In this document: one piece after another, positions 30,345 through 39,155 of the stretch
Position numbering within the stretch: position 1 is the first letter of the stretch
Layout of the letters: the number at the start of each line of letters is the position of its first letter
Source: Beijerinckiaceae bacterium
Lineage (GTDB): Bacteria; Pseudomonadota; Alphaproteobacteria; Rhizobiales; Beijerinckiaceae
Direction of reading: 5' to 3'
NCBI GenBank assembly: GCA_947475995.1
Contig: CANJNI010000037.1
Coordinates: 1-43,124, forward strand
DNA length: 43,124 nucleotides
Notes under the pieces: model-generated
Databases searched by the model: none
Told to the model about the DNA's origin: nothing
What the model saw: the letters and a program-made list of their open reading frames with translations, nothing else
Made by a program: the position numbers and the translations under genes

Positions 30345-31208
30345 GTGGCGAATTCCATTGAGCAATCCATCACCGATGCGGTGATCGCGCGCTTTCATGA
30401 ATCGCCCAATCCGCGCATGCGGCAGGTGAGCGAGGCGCTCGTGCGGCACCTGCACAATTTCGTTCGCGAAGTGCGGCCCACGCAAGACGAATGGGGCGTG
30501 GCGATCGACTTCCTGACGAAGACCGGCCAGATGTGCGACGACGTGCGGCAGGAATTTATCCTGCTGTCCGATACGCTCGGCGTCTCCATGCTGGTCGATG
30601 CGATCAACAACACTTGCGAGCATGGCGAAACTGAATCGACAGTGCTCGGCCCGTTCTATGTGCAGAATCCGACGGAATATCCCAACGGCGCCAACATCGC
30701 CGGGAAGATGAAGGGCCAGCCGCTCTACATTTCGGGCCGCGTTCTTTCGGCTGACGGCAAGCCTGTCGCTAACGCCGCCGTCGATATCTGGCACTCGGAC
30801 GAGGCCGGATTTTACGACGTGCAGCAGATGGATGTTGTGGGCGGGCTTGCGGGCCGCGCGCGCCTGCATACCGATGGGGAAGGCCGCTTCTCCTGCTGGA
30901 CCATCGAGCCGATCGAATATCCGATTCCGACGGACGGTCCGGTGGGCAAGATGCTCACCGAACAGGGCCGCCATCCGTGGCGTCCGGCGCATGTGCATTT
31001 CATGGTCGGCGCGCCGGGATATCGCACGCTCGTCACGCATCTCTTCGTGAAGGGCAACAAGTACCTCGACTCCGACGCCGTGTTCGGCGTGAAGGAGGCT
31101 CTGATCCGCGAATTCCCGAAACATCCGCCCGGCAAGGCGCCGGACGGGTCGGTGCAAGCGCAGGCCTATTCGACGCTCGACTACGATTTCAAACTGGCGA
31201 AAGCCTGA
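30345..31208 (+). CDS. Intradiol ring-cleavage dioxygenase (catechol/hydroxyquinol 1,2-dioxygenase type)
   Basis: This 287-residue non-heme Fe(III) dioxygenase cleaves catechol-type rings between the two hydroxyls. The N-terminal helical dimerisation domain (residues 1-95) precedes LGPFYVQNPTEYPNG. The iron ligands are visible as Tyr in IEPIEYPIPTDGPVGKML and the two His residues in HPWRPAHVHFMVGAPGYR. Similarity is strongest to hydroxyquinol 1,2-dioxygenases (memory-based), but catechol cannot be excluded. The GTG start is preceded by AGGAGG. It is translated right after the SnoaL-like gene and ends directly against the stop of the convergent CoA-transferase gene. Confidence 0.88.
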   Translation: MANSIEQSITDAVIARFHESPNPRMRQVSEALVRHLHNFVREVRPTQDEWGVAIDFLTKTGQMCDDVRQEFILLSDTLGVSMLVDAINNTCEHGETESTVLGPFYVQNPTEYPNGANIAGKMKGQPLYISGRVLSADGKPVANAAVDIWHSDEAGFYDVQQMDVVGGLAGRARLHTDGEGRFSCWTIEPIEYPIPTDGPVGKMLTEQGRHPWRPAHVHFMVGAPGYRTLVTHLFVKGNKYLDSDAVFGVKEALIREFPKHPPGKAPDGSVQAQAYSTLDYDFKLAKA

Positions 31209-32381
31209 TTATTCGCCCCACGCCGGATCGCCGAGCACTTCTTCATTGTGCTCGCCGAGCGCCGGGGCGGGGCGCGTCGCCGCGACAGGCTTTCCGTCGA
31301 TCATGATGGGAGCGCGCACGCCCGGCGTCGTTCCGGCTTTCGCGGCCGGATTTGGAATGTCGATCTTCATCCCGCGATGCACGATCTGCTCGTCCGCGAA
31401 TGCTTCCGCGATGGAATTGATCGGGCCTGCCGGAACGCCTGCCGCATCGAGCTTCGGCAACAGGTCGGCGCGCGAGAATTGCTTCGTCAATGCATGCAAC
31501 TTTTGCGTCAGTTCGGCGCGGTTTGCGACGCGATCCTTGCTGAGTGCATAGCGCGCATCCGTGCCGAGATCCGGCGCGCCAATGATCTCACAGAGCTTGC
31601 GATATTGCCCGTCATTGCCGGTGGCGATGATGATGTCGCCGTCCGCTGCCGGAAACACATCGTAGGGAACGATGTTGGGATGGCCGTTGCCGATGCGGCG
31701 CGCATCCTTGCCCGATACGAAATAATTCAGCGCCTGATAGCCCAGCACTGCCACCTGCGTGTCGAGCAAGGCGCAATCTATATAGGCGCCTTCGCCGGTT
31801 GAGGCGCGCCGCAGCAGCGCGGCCTGAATGGCGTTGGCGGCGTAGAGCCCGGTGAAAATGTCCGCGATGGCGACGCCCGATTTCGTCGGCGGCCCATCGG
31901 GCTGCCCGGTGACGGACATTGCGCCGCCCATGCCCTGCACGAGAAAATCATATCCGGCGCGCGGCGCATAAGGCCCCGTCTGGCCGAAGCCCGTGATGGA
32001 GCAATAGACGACGCGGGGATTGACGGCTTTCAGGCTCTCGTAATCGAGCCCGTACTTCGCCAGTCCGCCGACCTTGAAATTCTCGATGATGACATCCGCA
32101 TGGGCGGCGAGCTTGCGCACGCGCGCTCGGCCTTCCTCGCTCTCGAAATCCGCCGTGACGCATCGCTTGCCGCGATTGCAGCCATGAAAATACGCCGCGC
32201 CCAGATCGCCCTCGACGCCCTCCACAAACGGCGGACCCCACTGGCGTGTATCATCCCCCGCGCCTTCGCGCTCGACCTTCACCACATCGGCGCCGAGGTC
32301 GGCCAGCAACTGCCCGCACCAAGGGCCTGCGAGGATGCGGGCGAGTTCAAGAACGCGGATATTGGCGAGGGGGGTGGGCAT
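31209..32381 (-). CDS. Family III CoA-transferase (CaiB/BaiF)
   Basis: This 390-residue CoA-transferase exchanges CoA between an acyl-CoA donor and a carboxylate. The N-terminus NIRVLELARILAGPWCGQLL, the DLGADVVKVE motif, and the segment FGQTGPYAPRAGYDFLVQGM match the family; the catalytic Asp lies in SGVAIADIFTGLYAA. It sits directly downstream of a glutaryl-CoA dehydrogenase, so a succinyl-CoA:glutarate CoA-transferase (SUGCT-like) role is likely. That would feed glutarate into the dehydrogenase. This function is inferred from context. Confidence 0.85.
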   Translation of the reverse strand: MPTPLANIRVLELARILAGPWCGQLLADLGADVVKVEREGAGDDTRQWGPPFVEGVEGDLGAAYFHGCNRGKRCVTADFESEEGRARVRKLAAHADVIIENFKVGGLAKYGLDYESLKAVNPRVVYCSITGFGQTGPYAPRAGYDFLVQGMGGAMSVTGQPDGPPTKSGVAIADIFTGLYAANAIQAALLRRASTGEGAYIDCALLDTQVAVLGYQALNYFVSGKDARRIGNGHPNIVPYDVFPAADGDIIIATGNDGQYRKLCEIIGAPDLGTDARYALSKDRVANRAELTQKLHALTKQFSRADLLPKLDAAGVPAGPINSIAEAFADEQIVHRGMKIDIPNPAAKAGTTPGVRAPIMIDGKPVAATRPAPALGEHNEEVLGDPAWGE

Positions 32382-32411
32382 GGGGTGTCCTGTTGCGCGT
32401 CGGGCAGGGCT

Positions 32412-33608
32412 TTAGAAAAACGCCTGCAACCCTGTCTGCGCCCTTCCCAATATCAACGCATGCACATCATGCGTGCCCTCATAGGTATTCACCGTTTCCA
32501 GATTCTGCGCGTGGCGCATCACATGGTATTCCTGATGAATGCCGTTGCCGCCGTGCATGTCGCGCGCCATGCGGGCTATGTCGAGCGCCTTGCCGCAATT
32601 GTTGCGCTTGATGAGCGAGATGGATTCCGGCGCGCCCTTGCCTTCATCGAGCAGGCGGCCGACGCGCAGCGAGGCCTGCAGGCCGAGCGTGATTTCGGTC
32701 TGCATGTCGGCGAGCTTCTTCTGCACAAGCTGGGTCTGCGCCAGCGGGCGGCCGAACTGCTTGCGGTCGAGCGTGTATTGACGCGCGCGATGCCAGCAAT
32801 CTTCCGCCGCGCCCATCACGCCCCATGAAATGCCGTAGCGGGCGCGGTTGAGACAGCCGAACGGACCTTTCAGGCCAGCCACATTCGGCAGCATCTGGTC
32901 TTCGGAAACCTCCACGCCGTCCATGACGATCTCGCCCGTGATGGAGGCGCGCAGCGACAGCTTGCCGTGAATTTGCGGCGCGGTGAGGCCCTTCATTCCC
33001 TTTTCGAGAATGAAGCCCTTGATCTGCCCGCCATGCGCGTCCGACTTCGCCCAGACGACAAACACGTCTGCGATGGGCGAATTGGAGATCCACATTTTCG
33101 TGCCGGTGAGCCGGTAGCCGCCGTCGATCTTTTCGGCGCGCGTCTTCATCGAGCCCGGATCGGAGCCGGCGTCAGGTTCGGTCAGGCCGAAGCAGCCGAT
33201 CCACTGGCCGCTGGCGAGCCTGGGCAGATACTTGTTCTTCTGCGCCTCGTCCCCGTAAGCCCAGATCGGGAACATGACGAGCGAGGACTGAACGGAATTC
33301 ATCGACCTGTAGCCGGAATCCACGCGCTCGATCTCGCGCGCCACGAGGCCGTAGGCCACATAGCCCGCGCCAGCGCAGCCGTATTGTTCAGGCAGCGTGA
33401 CGCCCAGCAGGCCCAGCGCGCCCATCTCGCGGAAGATCTCCACGTCCGTCTTCTCGGTCGCATAGGCGTCCATCACACGCGGCAGGAGCTTGTCCTGCGC
33501 ATAGCGGCGGGCAATGTCGCGGATCATCCGCTCGTCTTCGGTGAGTTGCTCCTCCAGCAGGAAAGGGTCTTCCCAGTTGACGGCGGCGGGTTTCGAATGG
33601 CTGGACAT
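32412..33608 (-). CDS. gcdH: Glutaryl-CoA dehydrogenase-like acyl-CoA dehydrogenase
   Basis: This protein of about 398 residues is an FAD-dependent acyl-CoA dehydrogenase. Typical motifs are [20 protein letters not shown], and [20 protein letters not shown] with the catalytic Glu of the family. Sequence details ([54 protein letters not shown]) are those of glutaryl-CoA dehydrogenase, which converts glutaryl-CoA to crotonyl-CoA in lysine, tryptophan and aromatic-acid breakdown. The ATG at 33608 with GGAGAGG upstream is chosen over a start 17 codons earlier. It is followed by the CoA-transferase. Confidence 0.9.
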   Translation of the reverse strand: MSSHSKPAAVNWEDPFLLEEQLTEDERMIRDIARRYAQDKLLPRVMDAYATEKTDVEIFREMGALGLLGVTLPEQYGCAGAGYVAYGLVAREIERVDSGYRSMNSVQSSLVMFPIWAYGDEAQKNKYLPRLASGQWIGCFGLTEPDAGSDPGSMKTRAEKIDGGYRLTGTKMWISNSPIADVFVVWAKSDAHGGQIKGFILEKGMKGLTAPQIHGKLSLRASITGEIVMDGVEVSEDQMLPNVAGLKGPFGCLNRARYGISWGVMGAAEDCWHRARQYTLDRKQFGRPLAQTQLVQKKLADMQTEITLGLQASLRVGRLLDEGKGAPESISLIKRNNCGKALDIARMARDMHGGNGIHQEYHVMRHAQNLETVNTYEGTHDVHALILGRAQTGLQAFF

Positions 33609-33703
33609 GGGCCTCTCCGGACAGGCTTCCTGTATGGCGGCTCGAGCGGGCCTGATCAACCTTAAGACTTGAACGCAGCCGGGCCATCAGCCATCTTTGG
33701 GGC

Positions 33704-34792
33704 ATGGCCGCCAATTTCGAGACGCCCGGACCCAACCGCACCTCCCTCGCGCAGTTGAACGACCGCTCGCGGGAGATTTTCCGCCGCATCGTCGATTCGT
33801 ATCTCGCCACGGGCGAGCCGGTCGGGTCCCGCCACATATCCCGGCTCCTGCCGATGACCCTGTCGCCTGCCTCGGTCCGTAACGTGATGCAGGACCTGGA
33901 GGATGCGGGTCTGGTCTATGCGCCCCACACCAGCGCCGGGCGCATTCCTACCGAGGGCGGCCTGCGGTTCTTCGTCGACGCCCTGCTGGAAGTCGGCAAC
34001 CTGAGCGGCGACGAGCGCGCCCGCATCGAGTCGCAGGTCAAGGCCGCCTCCACCGGCAAGACGCTGGACGGCGTGTTGCAGGAAGCGACGCAGCTTCTTT
34101 CCGGCCTCACGCGCGGGGCGGCGGTGGTTCTGTCGTCCAAGGAAAACGCCCGTCTGAAGCAGATCGAATTTGTCCGGCTGGAGGCCGAGAGGGCGCTGGC
34201 GGTTCTGGTGGCCGAGGACGGCACGGTCGAAAACCGCATTCTGAAGATTCCCTTCGACCTGCCGGCGTCGTCGCTTGTCGAGGCGGCGAATTACCTCAAC
34301 GCCCGCATCCGGGGCCGAACCCTGCAGGATGTGCGCAGCGAGATCGAGAACGCCCGCTCAGCCACGCAGGCGGAACTGGACGACCTCACCCAGCGCCTTG
34401 TTGACGCCGGGCTGGCGAGCTGGGCCGGCGTGCAGACGCAATCGCCCCAACTCATCGTGCGGGGGCAGGCGAACCTGCTGGAAGACCTGACAGCCATCGA
34501 GGATCTGGAGCGCATCCGGCTGCTGTTCGCCGATCTGGAGACCAAGAAGGATGTGATCGACATCCTCTCCCGCGCCGAGACCGGCGAGGGAGTCCGGATT
34601 TTTATCGGCTCCGAGAACAAGCTGTTCTCGCTGTCGGGTTCATCCATGATCGCCGCGCCCTTCAGGGGCAGCGGCGAGAACATCGTCGGCGTTCTGGGCG
34701 TCATCGGGCCGACGCGGCTCAACTATGCCCGCATCGTCCCGATGGTCGATTACACCGCCAAGGTGGTGTCGGAGATCGTCCGCCAGCGGTAG
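33704..34792 (+). CDS. hrcA: Heat-inducible transcription repressor HrcA
   Basis: This 362-residue repressor binds CIRCE operators of groE and dnaK. The N-terminal winged helix contains [20 protein letters not shown] and [20 protein letters not shown], followed by the [19 protein letters not shown] signature. The GAF-like domain and the C-terminal segment [20 protein letters not shown] complete the protein. No CIRCE is seen upstream and no grpE, rph or dnaK lies next to it, unlike the rph–hrcA–grpE layout common in relatives. A TTGAAC-N17-CATCTT pair lies so close to the ATG that the mRNA may lack a leader. Confidence 0.95.
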   Translation: MAANFETPGPNRTSLAQLNDRSREIFRRIVDSYLATGEPVGSRHISRLLPMTLSPASVRNVMQDLEDAGLVYAPHTSAGRIPTEGGLRFFVDALLEVGNLSGDERARIESQVKAASTGKTLDGVLQEATQLLSGLTRGAAVVLSSKENARLKQIEFVRLEAERALAVLVAEDGTVENRILKIPFDLPASSLVEAANYLNARIRGRTLQDVRSEIENARSATQAELDDLTQRLVDAGLASWAGVQTQSPQLIVRGQANLLEDLTAIEDLERIRLLFADLETKKDVIDILSRAETGEGVRIFIGSENKLFSLSGSSMIAAPFRGSGENIVGVLGVIGPTRLNYARIVPMVDYTAKVVSEIVRQR

Positions 34793-34877
34793 TTCAGCGC
34801 CGAACTTCGCGATTGCGGTCGTGTTATTCTCAATGATAACATTCTCCCAGGGCCGATCAGGCCGACGGGAGGGATAC

Positions 34878-36425
34878 ATGAATTCGCGCATTGGAAAGTT
34901 CATGGGCGCGGCCGCGCTCGGGCTGGCGATGGCATCGCCCGCCATGGCGCAGAAGGCGAAGGATACGCTGCGGATCGGCGTCTATCAGCCCATCGCGATC
35001 ATTGATCCCCTGTTCGACCCCCAGCCGCAAACCGATCTGATGAATCGCGTCGTGTTCGACACGCTAGTCGGCTTCGATGTCGAGAAGAAGGAGATCGTTC
35101 CGGCGCTTGCGGAATCGTGGACGCAGATCGATCCGCTCACTTATGAATTCAAGCTTCGCAAGGGCGTGAAATTTCACAACGGCGATGATTTCGACGCCGA
35201 TGACGTGGTCTATTCGGCCAAGTACGTCATGGACCCGGAGGCGCGCTTCCGGTTCAAGGAGCAGCGCTTCGGGCATTTCGCGGGCGTCGAGAAGATCGAC
35301 CAGTATACGGTGCGGCTGAAAACGAAAGTGCCGGTCGCGGCCTTTCTGGCCCGCCTGACCACGCAGCTTTCGATCTTCCCCGCGAAGGTTCACGGCAAGC
35401 TCGCCGACAAGGCTGCCTTCGGACGCAATCCGATCGGGACCGGCCCGTACAAGGCCACCGTGGTGGACTCGAACAAGGGCGTCACGCTCGTCAAGAACCC
35501 GGATTTCAAGCACGGCAATGTCGGCCAGCCAGCCGCCAAGATAGGCACGATCCTGCTTGAACCGATCCCGGATGCGCAGACGCAGGTCGCCCGCATGATG
35601 GTCGGCGAGCAGGACCTCATGTATGACATCGCCACCGATGTGGCGGGCTTCCTGAAGTCGAATCCCTCGCTGGATGTCGAAGTGCGTCCGTCGATCCAGT
35701 TCACCTACATCATGTTCGACTCGATGGGCCGCACCGCTACGACGCCGTTCAAGGACAAGCGCGTGCGCGAAGCAATCCTGCGCGCCATCGACCGGCAGGC
35801 CATCGCGAACGCGCTGTTGCCGGCGGAAATTGCGAAGATGCCGCTTCAGCGCGGCATGTGCCACGAATGGCATATCGCGTGTTCGACGACGGTCGATGCG
35901 CCGTCCTATAATCCGGACGAAGCACGCAAGCTGCTCGAAGCCGCGGGCGTGAAGGACCTCAAGTTCAACATCGCCTCGTGGGGGCCGAGTCGCGCGGTTG
36001 CGGAAGCCGTCACCGGCCAATTGCGCCGTGTCGGAGTCACCACTTCGGTGGAGGGCCTCACGGTGAACGCCTTCATCGCCAAGCGTCAGGCTGGCGAACT
36101 GCAAGCCTATCTGGTGTTGTGGGACAATGGCAGCGGCGCGCCGGATGTGGAATCGTCGGTGAGTTTCTTCTACGAGCCGGGCGACCGGAACTACAACGGC
36201 GACAAGGAACTTGCGTCGCTGATGGAGAAGGGACAGGCCGAACTCGACCCGAAGAAGCGCGAGGAAACCTACCGCCAGATCTTCAACAAGGCGAACGAGG
36301 AGCGTTACTCGATGCCCATCACCCCGATCCCGTCGGTGCTGGCGCATTCGAAGGATTTGAAGATTCCGGCCACCGGCACGCGCAAGCCGGAAGGGTTCGT
36401 GCTCAATCTCCTCGAATGGAAATAG
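34878..36425 (+). CDS. ABC transporter substrate-binding protein (SBP family 5)
   Basis: This 515-residue extracytoplasmic binding protein belongs to the peptide/nickel/opine group (DppA/OppA type). The signal peptide is MNSRIGKFMGAAALGLAMAS, cleaved near PAMAQ. The mature protein begins DTLRIGVYQPIAIIDPLFDP and contains YEFKLRKGVKFHNGDDFDAD, a family 5 hallmark. The C-terminal part includes ILRAIDRQAIANALLP and the usual lobes. No permease or ATPase genes are adjacent, so it may serve transporters encoded elsewhere. The ATG at 34878 has GGGAGGG upstream. A perfect terminator ends the unit. The ligand is unknown. Confidence 0.9.
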   Translation: MNSRIGKFMGAAALGLAMASPAMAQKAKDTLRIGVYQPIAIIDPLFDPQPQTDLMNRVVFDTLVGFDVEKKEIVPALAESWTQIDPLTYEFKLRKGVKFHNGDDFDADDVVYSAKYVMDPEARFRFKEQRFGHFAGVEKIDQYTVRLKTKVPVAAFLARLTTQLSIFPAKVHGKLADKAAFGRNPIGTGPYKATVVDSNKGVTLVKNPDFKHGNVGQPAAKIGTILLEPIPDAQTQVARMMVGEQDLMYDIATDVAGFLKSNPSLDVEVRPSIQFTYIMFDSMGRTATTPFKDKRVREAILRAIDRQAIANALLPAEIAKMPLQRGMCHEWHIACSTTVDAPSYNPDEARKLLEAAGVKDLKFNIASWGPSRAVAEAVTGQLRRVGVTTSVEGLTVNAFIAKRQAGELQAYLVLWDNGSGAPDVESSVSFFYEPGDRNYNGDKELASLMEKGQAELDPKKREETYRQIFNKANEERYSMPITPIPSVLAHSKDLKIPATGTRKPEGFVLNLLEWK

Positions 36426-36442
36426 GACGCTCTTGAATCAGG

Positions 36443-36475
36443 AAGGCGGGCGCTGTTTCCAGCGCCCGCCTTTTT
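36443..36475 (+). terminator. Strong Rho-independent terminator
   Basis: AAGGCGGGCGCTG and CAGCGCCCGCCTT pair over 13 bp around the loop TTTC, followed by TTT. It lies 18 bases after the binding-protein stop and 17 bases before the end of the convergent Rieske gene. Confidence 0.95.
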
Positions 36476-36491
36476 GATTCTGGCTGTGTGA

Positions 36492-37778
36492 TCAGGGCGC
36501 GGTCGGCACCGGCGCATTGTCGGAAAGCTCGAACGCGAATTCGCCCGGGTTGCGAAGGTCGATGTCCTTCCAGTCCATGCCGGCCGGAAAGCGCACCGCC
36601 AACGTGCGAATGCTGCGATAATCCACTTTCTGATCGAGGCCGAACGGCAACTTGCCCTGCGCATGTTCGTCGAGCGCCTGGAGCAGCAGGCGCCGCGTGC
36701 GCACGATCACAGCATCGCTGCTGCCGAGAAACTCCTTGGAGCGATCCATGATCGGCCCCATGGATTCCTCGATGATGAAATCCTCGTAGACGAAATTCTT
36801 CAGAATTCCGCTGAAATGGCCCTTGGCCATGGCGGCGCGGTCCTGATGCCAGTTGTTGCTCGCATCGCCGCGGTCGGCTGCGAAGTCGTCGTGATCCTCG
36901 CCCGACCCGCGCATAGCGCCGTCAATATACCACTGCGGCACGGGGCCGAACGGGTTCATGTAATAGTACCAGTGCGCGCTCCATTCATCGTCGATCGGCA
37001 CGACGACCACGACAAGTCGCGGATCGCCGTGATTGCCCGGAATGAGCGACCAGTAGGGCAAAACGACTTCGCGAATGCGCGCATAGGTCGAGCCGTCAGG
37101 CTGCTTGCGCAAGGCGGCTTCGCGGAAACCGTAGGGCTTCTCGACAATTTCGAACACAGGGGCGGAATCGGACGAAACCATCGTGCTCGTCGATTTCGGG
37201 CCCTGCGGAATGCTGCTCGCATGGAGGAAGTTCAGGTGCGCGGAATCGAGCTGGCCTTCAAATCCCTGCAGCCAGTTTCCATGCACGATGGCGCACCGGA
37301 CCAGCGATGACGCGGGCTGGTGATGGAATTCGAAATCAAACACCTCGGGCGGGGTCTCGCGGCGGCCCATGTAGATCCACACGATTCCGCCTGCTTCCTT
37401 CGCCGGATAGGTTTTGATCGGCACGCGCGCTGCGAAAGCCTCGCAGCGCTCCTTCGGTTCGGTCGGCACATCGACGGTCTTGCCGTCGGAATTGAACTTC
37501 CAGCCGTGGAAGATGCAGCGCAGGCCGTCGCCTTCATTGCGGGCGAGCGCAAGAGATGCGCGGCGGTGCGGGCAGGCGCGCTGCATGAAGCCGGGCGTTC
37601 CGTCGGCGTTCCGAAAGGCTACGAGATCCTCGCCCAGCAGGCGAATGGATTTCGGCGCACCACCGGGCACAATGCTTTCGGAGCGAATGGCTGGATGCCA
37701 GACTTCGCGCATCAGTTCGCCCATGGGGGCGCCGGGGCCGACGCGGGTCAGGCGCTCGTTGTCGTGTTCGGAAAGCAT
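36492..37778 (-). CDS. Rieske-type aromatic ring-hydroxylating oxygenase, alpha subunit
   Basis: This 428-residue oxygenase has a Rieske [2Fe-2S] domain with CPH at 69-71 and CIFH at 88-91, and a mononuclear iron centre in EGQLDSAHLNFLH (Asp178, His181, His186). It belongs to the phthalate-dioxygenase-type or vanillate-demethylase-like alpha subunits; the substrate is not evident. An electron-donor reductase is not nearby. The start ATG has a strong AGGAGG. The upstream MarR gene ends 27 bases earlier, so the pair forms an operon whose translation start is buried in a hairpin upstream of marR. Confidence 0.9.
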   Translation of the reverse strand: MLSEHDNERLTRVGPGAPMGELMREVWHPAIRSESIVPGGAPKSIRLLGEDLVAFRNADGTPGFMQRACPHRRASLALARNEGDGLRCIFHGWKFNSDGKTVDVPTEPKERCEAFAARVPIKTYPAKEAGGIVWIYMGRRETPPEVFDFEFHHQPASSLVRCAIVHGNWLQGFEGQLDSAHLNFLHASSIPQGPKSTSTMVSSDSAPVFEIVEKPYGFREAALRKQPDGSTYARIREVVLPYWSLIPGNHGDPRLVVVVVPIDDEWSAHWYYYMNPFGPVPQWYIDGAMRGSGEDHDDFAADRGDASNNWHQDRAAMAKGHFSGILKNFVYEDFIIEESMGPIMDRSKEFLGSSDAVIVRTRRLLLQALDEHAQGKLPFGLDQKVDYRSIRTLAVRFPAGMDWKDIDLRNPGEFAFELSDNAPVPTAP

Positions 37779-37805
37779 TGCGTCCTCCTGATGGATTGAG
37801 CCGCC

Positions 37806-38303
37806 CTAGCGGCCTTGCTGTCTTGAGCGCGTGGACCGGTCCGTCCGCAGGGCGGGGATTCCGGCTTCGTCCGAACCTTCCGGTTCGGCCAGAATGGTTC
37901 TCAGGCACTGGAGAAAGATGCCGCGCGTTTCCGCAGGCAGTCTGGAGAGCGCCCGGGCTTCGACCTGGTCGGCGACCTTGCGGCCCAGCGCGACGATCTT
38001 GTCGCCTTGCGGGGTCAGGCGCAGCAGAACGGCGCGTTCGTCATCCCCGTCGCCGCCCGAGCGGCGGCACAGGCCCGCCAGTTCGAGACGATTGATGAGG
38101 CGCGTGAGATTGGGAGGCTTGATGGCCAGCGCTTCGGCGATGGCGCCGGGACGTATGCCGGGCTGGTCGGCGATCATCCGCAGGGCCGACATTTCGGCCA
38201 GGGATACGCTGGATTCGGCCAGCATCGCCGCCGAGGCGCGGGCCAGTTTCAGGTCCAGCAGGCGCACCAGCAGGCCGAGCGTGGCGTTTTCGTCGGGACG
38301 CAT
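37806..38303 (-). CDS. MarR-family regulator of the Rieske operon
   Basis: This 165-residue winged helix-turn-helix protein of the MarR family has LAEMSALRMIADQPGIRPGA, the recognition helix ALAIKPPNLTRLINRLELAG and the wing DGDDERAVLLRLTPQG. It likely represses its own operon and responds to an aromatic ligand of the Rieske oxygenase. Its Shine-Dalgarno sequence (GGAGGAAC) lies within the right arm of a 12-bp hairpin, and an AT-rich inverted repeat overlaps the presumed promoter. Confidence 0.88.
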   Translation of the reverse strand: MRPDENATLGLLVRLLDLKLARASAAMLAESSVSLAEMSALRMIADQPGIRPGAIAEALAIKPPNLTRLINRLELAGLCRRSGGDGDDERAVLLRLTPQGDKIVALGRKVADQVEARALSRLPAETRGIFLQCLRTILAEPEGSDEAGIPALRTDRSTRSRQQGR

Positions 38304-38304
38304 G

Positions 38305-38332
38305 AAGTTCCTCCACTTTCGCGGAGGAACTT
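38305..38332 (-). promoter_or_regulatory. Hairpin that sequesters the marR Shine-Dalgarno
   Basis: On the mRNA strand AAGTTCCTCC-GC-GAAA-GT-GGAGGAACTT folds into a 12-bp stem (ten perfect pairs, then G-U and C-G) capped by a GAAA tetraloop. The Shine-Dalgarno sequence GGAGG lies wholly in the right arm and the ATG follows one base after the stem. As DNA the same stretch is a 10-base inverted repeat that could also be an operator. Regulation of translation is inferred. Confidence 0.65.
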
Positions 38333-38345
38333 ATCAAAGATAATA
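38331..38345 (-). promoter_or_regulatory. AT-rich inverted repeat over the presumed -10
   Basis: TTATC-AAA-GATAA (38331-38343) is a perfect inverted repeat. TATTAT on the minus strand (38340-38345) could be the -10 element, which would place the transcription start at the base of the hairpin. This fits a repressor operator of the MarR type. Confidence 0.45.
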
Positions 38346-38376
38346 AGACGAGTCAGCGAAAATTTATCGAGGCGAC

Positions 38377-38970
38377 CTAGCTGCGGCAGAGAGGCGCGCC
38401 CATGGCGGCGGCCTGCGCGCCTGAAAGCACCGCGTAATGGGGTCCGCGCTTGCCCGCATAGGCCGTGTAACCATAGGCGGGCGAGAAGATGCTGACATTG
38501 TTGCGCAGCGGGTCATAATTCGTATCCGCATTCGTCGCCTGCGCCGCCCAGGGGCCGAGAGAGCCGGGCAGGGCGGAGAACATCGCCAGGGTCCGGCCGG
38601 TCTGGATGATGCCGGCCTTGCTCAGGGCGGGCAGGAACCAGAGTTCCGCGTCGGGCTCCACGCAGGCTCCCCGAATCGCCAGCCGAATCGTACACGCTTT
38701 TGCGCAGGTGCCGGAGATCCGTTGCGGGATGGGGCGGGCCTTCGACTGGGCCACCAGCGAAAGGTAATATTCGACGTTGTCGGTCTTTTCGTAGGGGCCG
38801 GGCGACACATGCAGCGGACTGGGATAGACGCCCGGCGCGGGCGCTGCGACACGAGGCTGGGCGGGAATCAAGAGGGTCCGCTGGCTGAAAGCCGTGTTGG
38901 CCAGAGTCAGGCCGAATGTCAGAGCCGCCAGCGCCGCGCCGGCCTTGATGGTAAGCGGATATCTGCTCAT
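38377..38970 (-). CDS. Secreted hypothetical protein
   Basis: This 197-residue protein has a clear signal peptide (MSRYPLTIKAGAALAALTFG and on to about residue 29, NTAFS). The mature part is Pro/Ala-rich at first and then contains two Cys pairs: GTCAKACTIRLAIRGACVEP and a final PLCRS. These suggest disulfides in the periplasm. The middle (LWFLPALSKAGIIQTGRTLA) is of unknown fold. The ATG at 38970 has AGGAGGGG upstream. It lies between the MarR promoter and lepA, transcribed away from the latter. No family was recognised. Confidence 0.7.
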   Translation of the reverse strand: MSRYPLTIKAGAALAALTFGLTLANTAFSQRTLLIPAQPRVAAPAPGVYPSPLHVSPGPYEKTDNVEYYLSLVAQSKARPIPQRISGTCAKACTIRLAIRGACVEPDAELWFLPALSKAGIIQTGRTLAMFSALPGSLGPWAAQATNADTNYDPLRNNVSIFSPAYGYTAYAGKRGPHYAVLSGAQAAAMGAPLCRS

Positions 38971-39121
38971 GGACCCCTCCTGTTTGGGACGTCCGCGAGC
39001 GCCTTGAGCCTCGCTGCACGCCTGATGGGGGGTTAACTCCGGGTTGGGTCGGCTGTTCAGGCGTGGGGTGGAATCCGATCCTTCCGGGCGGATTTGATGC
39101 GCCCGCAGTTCAATGGGCGCT

Positions 39122-39149
39122 TTGATTAACCATCCGCCAATGCTATCTC
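39122..39149 (+). promoter_or_regulatory. Candidate promoter of lepA with start at the ATG
   Basis: TTGATT (39122-39127) and TATCTC (39144-39149) are 16 bases apart. A start six bases further on would fall on the A of the lepA ATG at 39156. No Shine-Dalgarno sequence is visible between them, so a leaderless transcript is plausible. Confidence 0.45.
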
Positions 39150-39155
39150 GCCCCC

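Noticed and set aside
33609..33703. Search for a CIRCE operator before hrcA
   Set aside because: No TTAGCACTC...GAGTGCTAA-like repeat is present.
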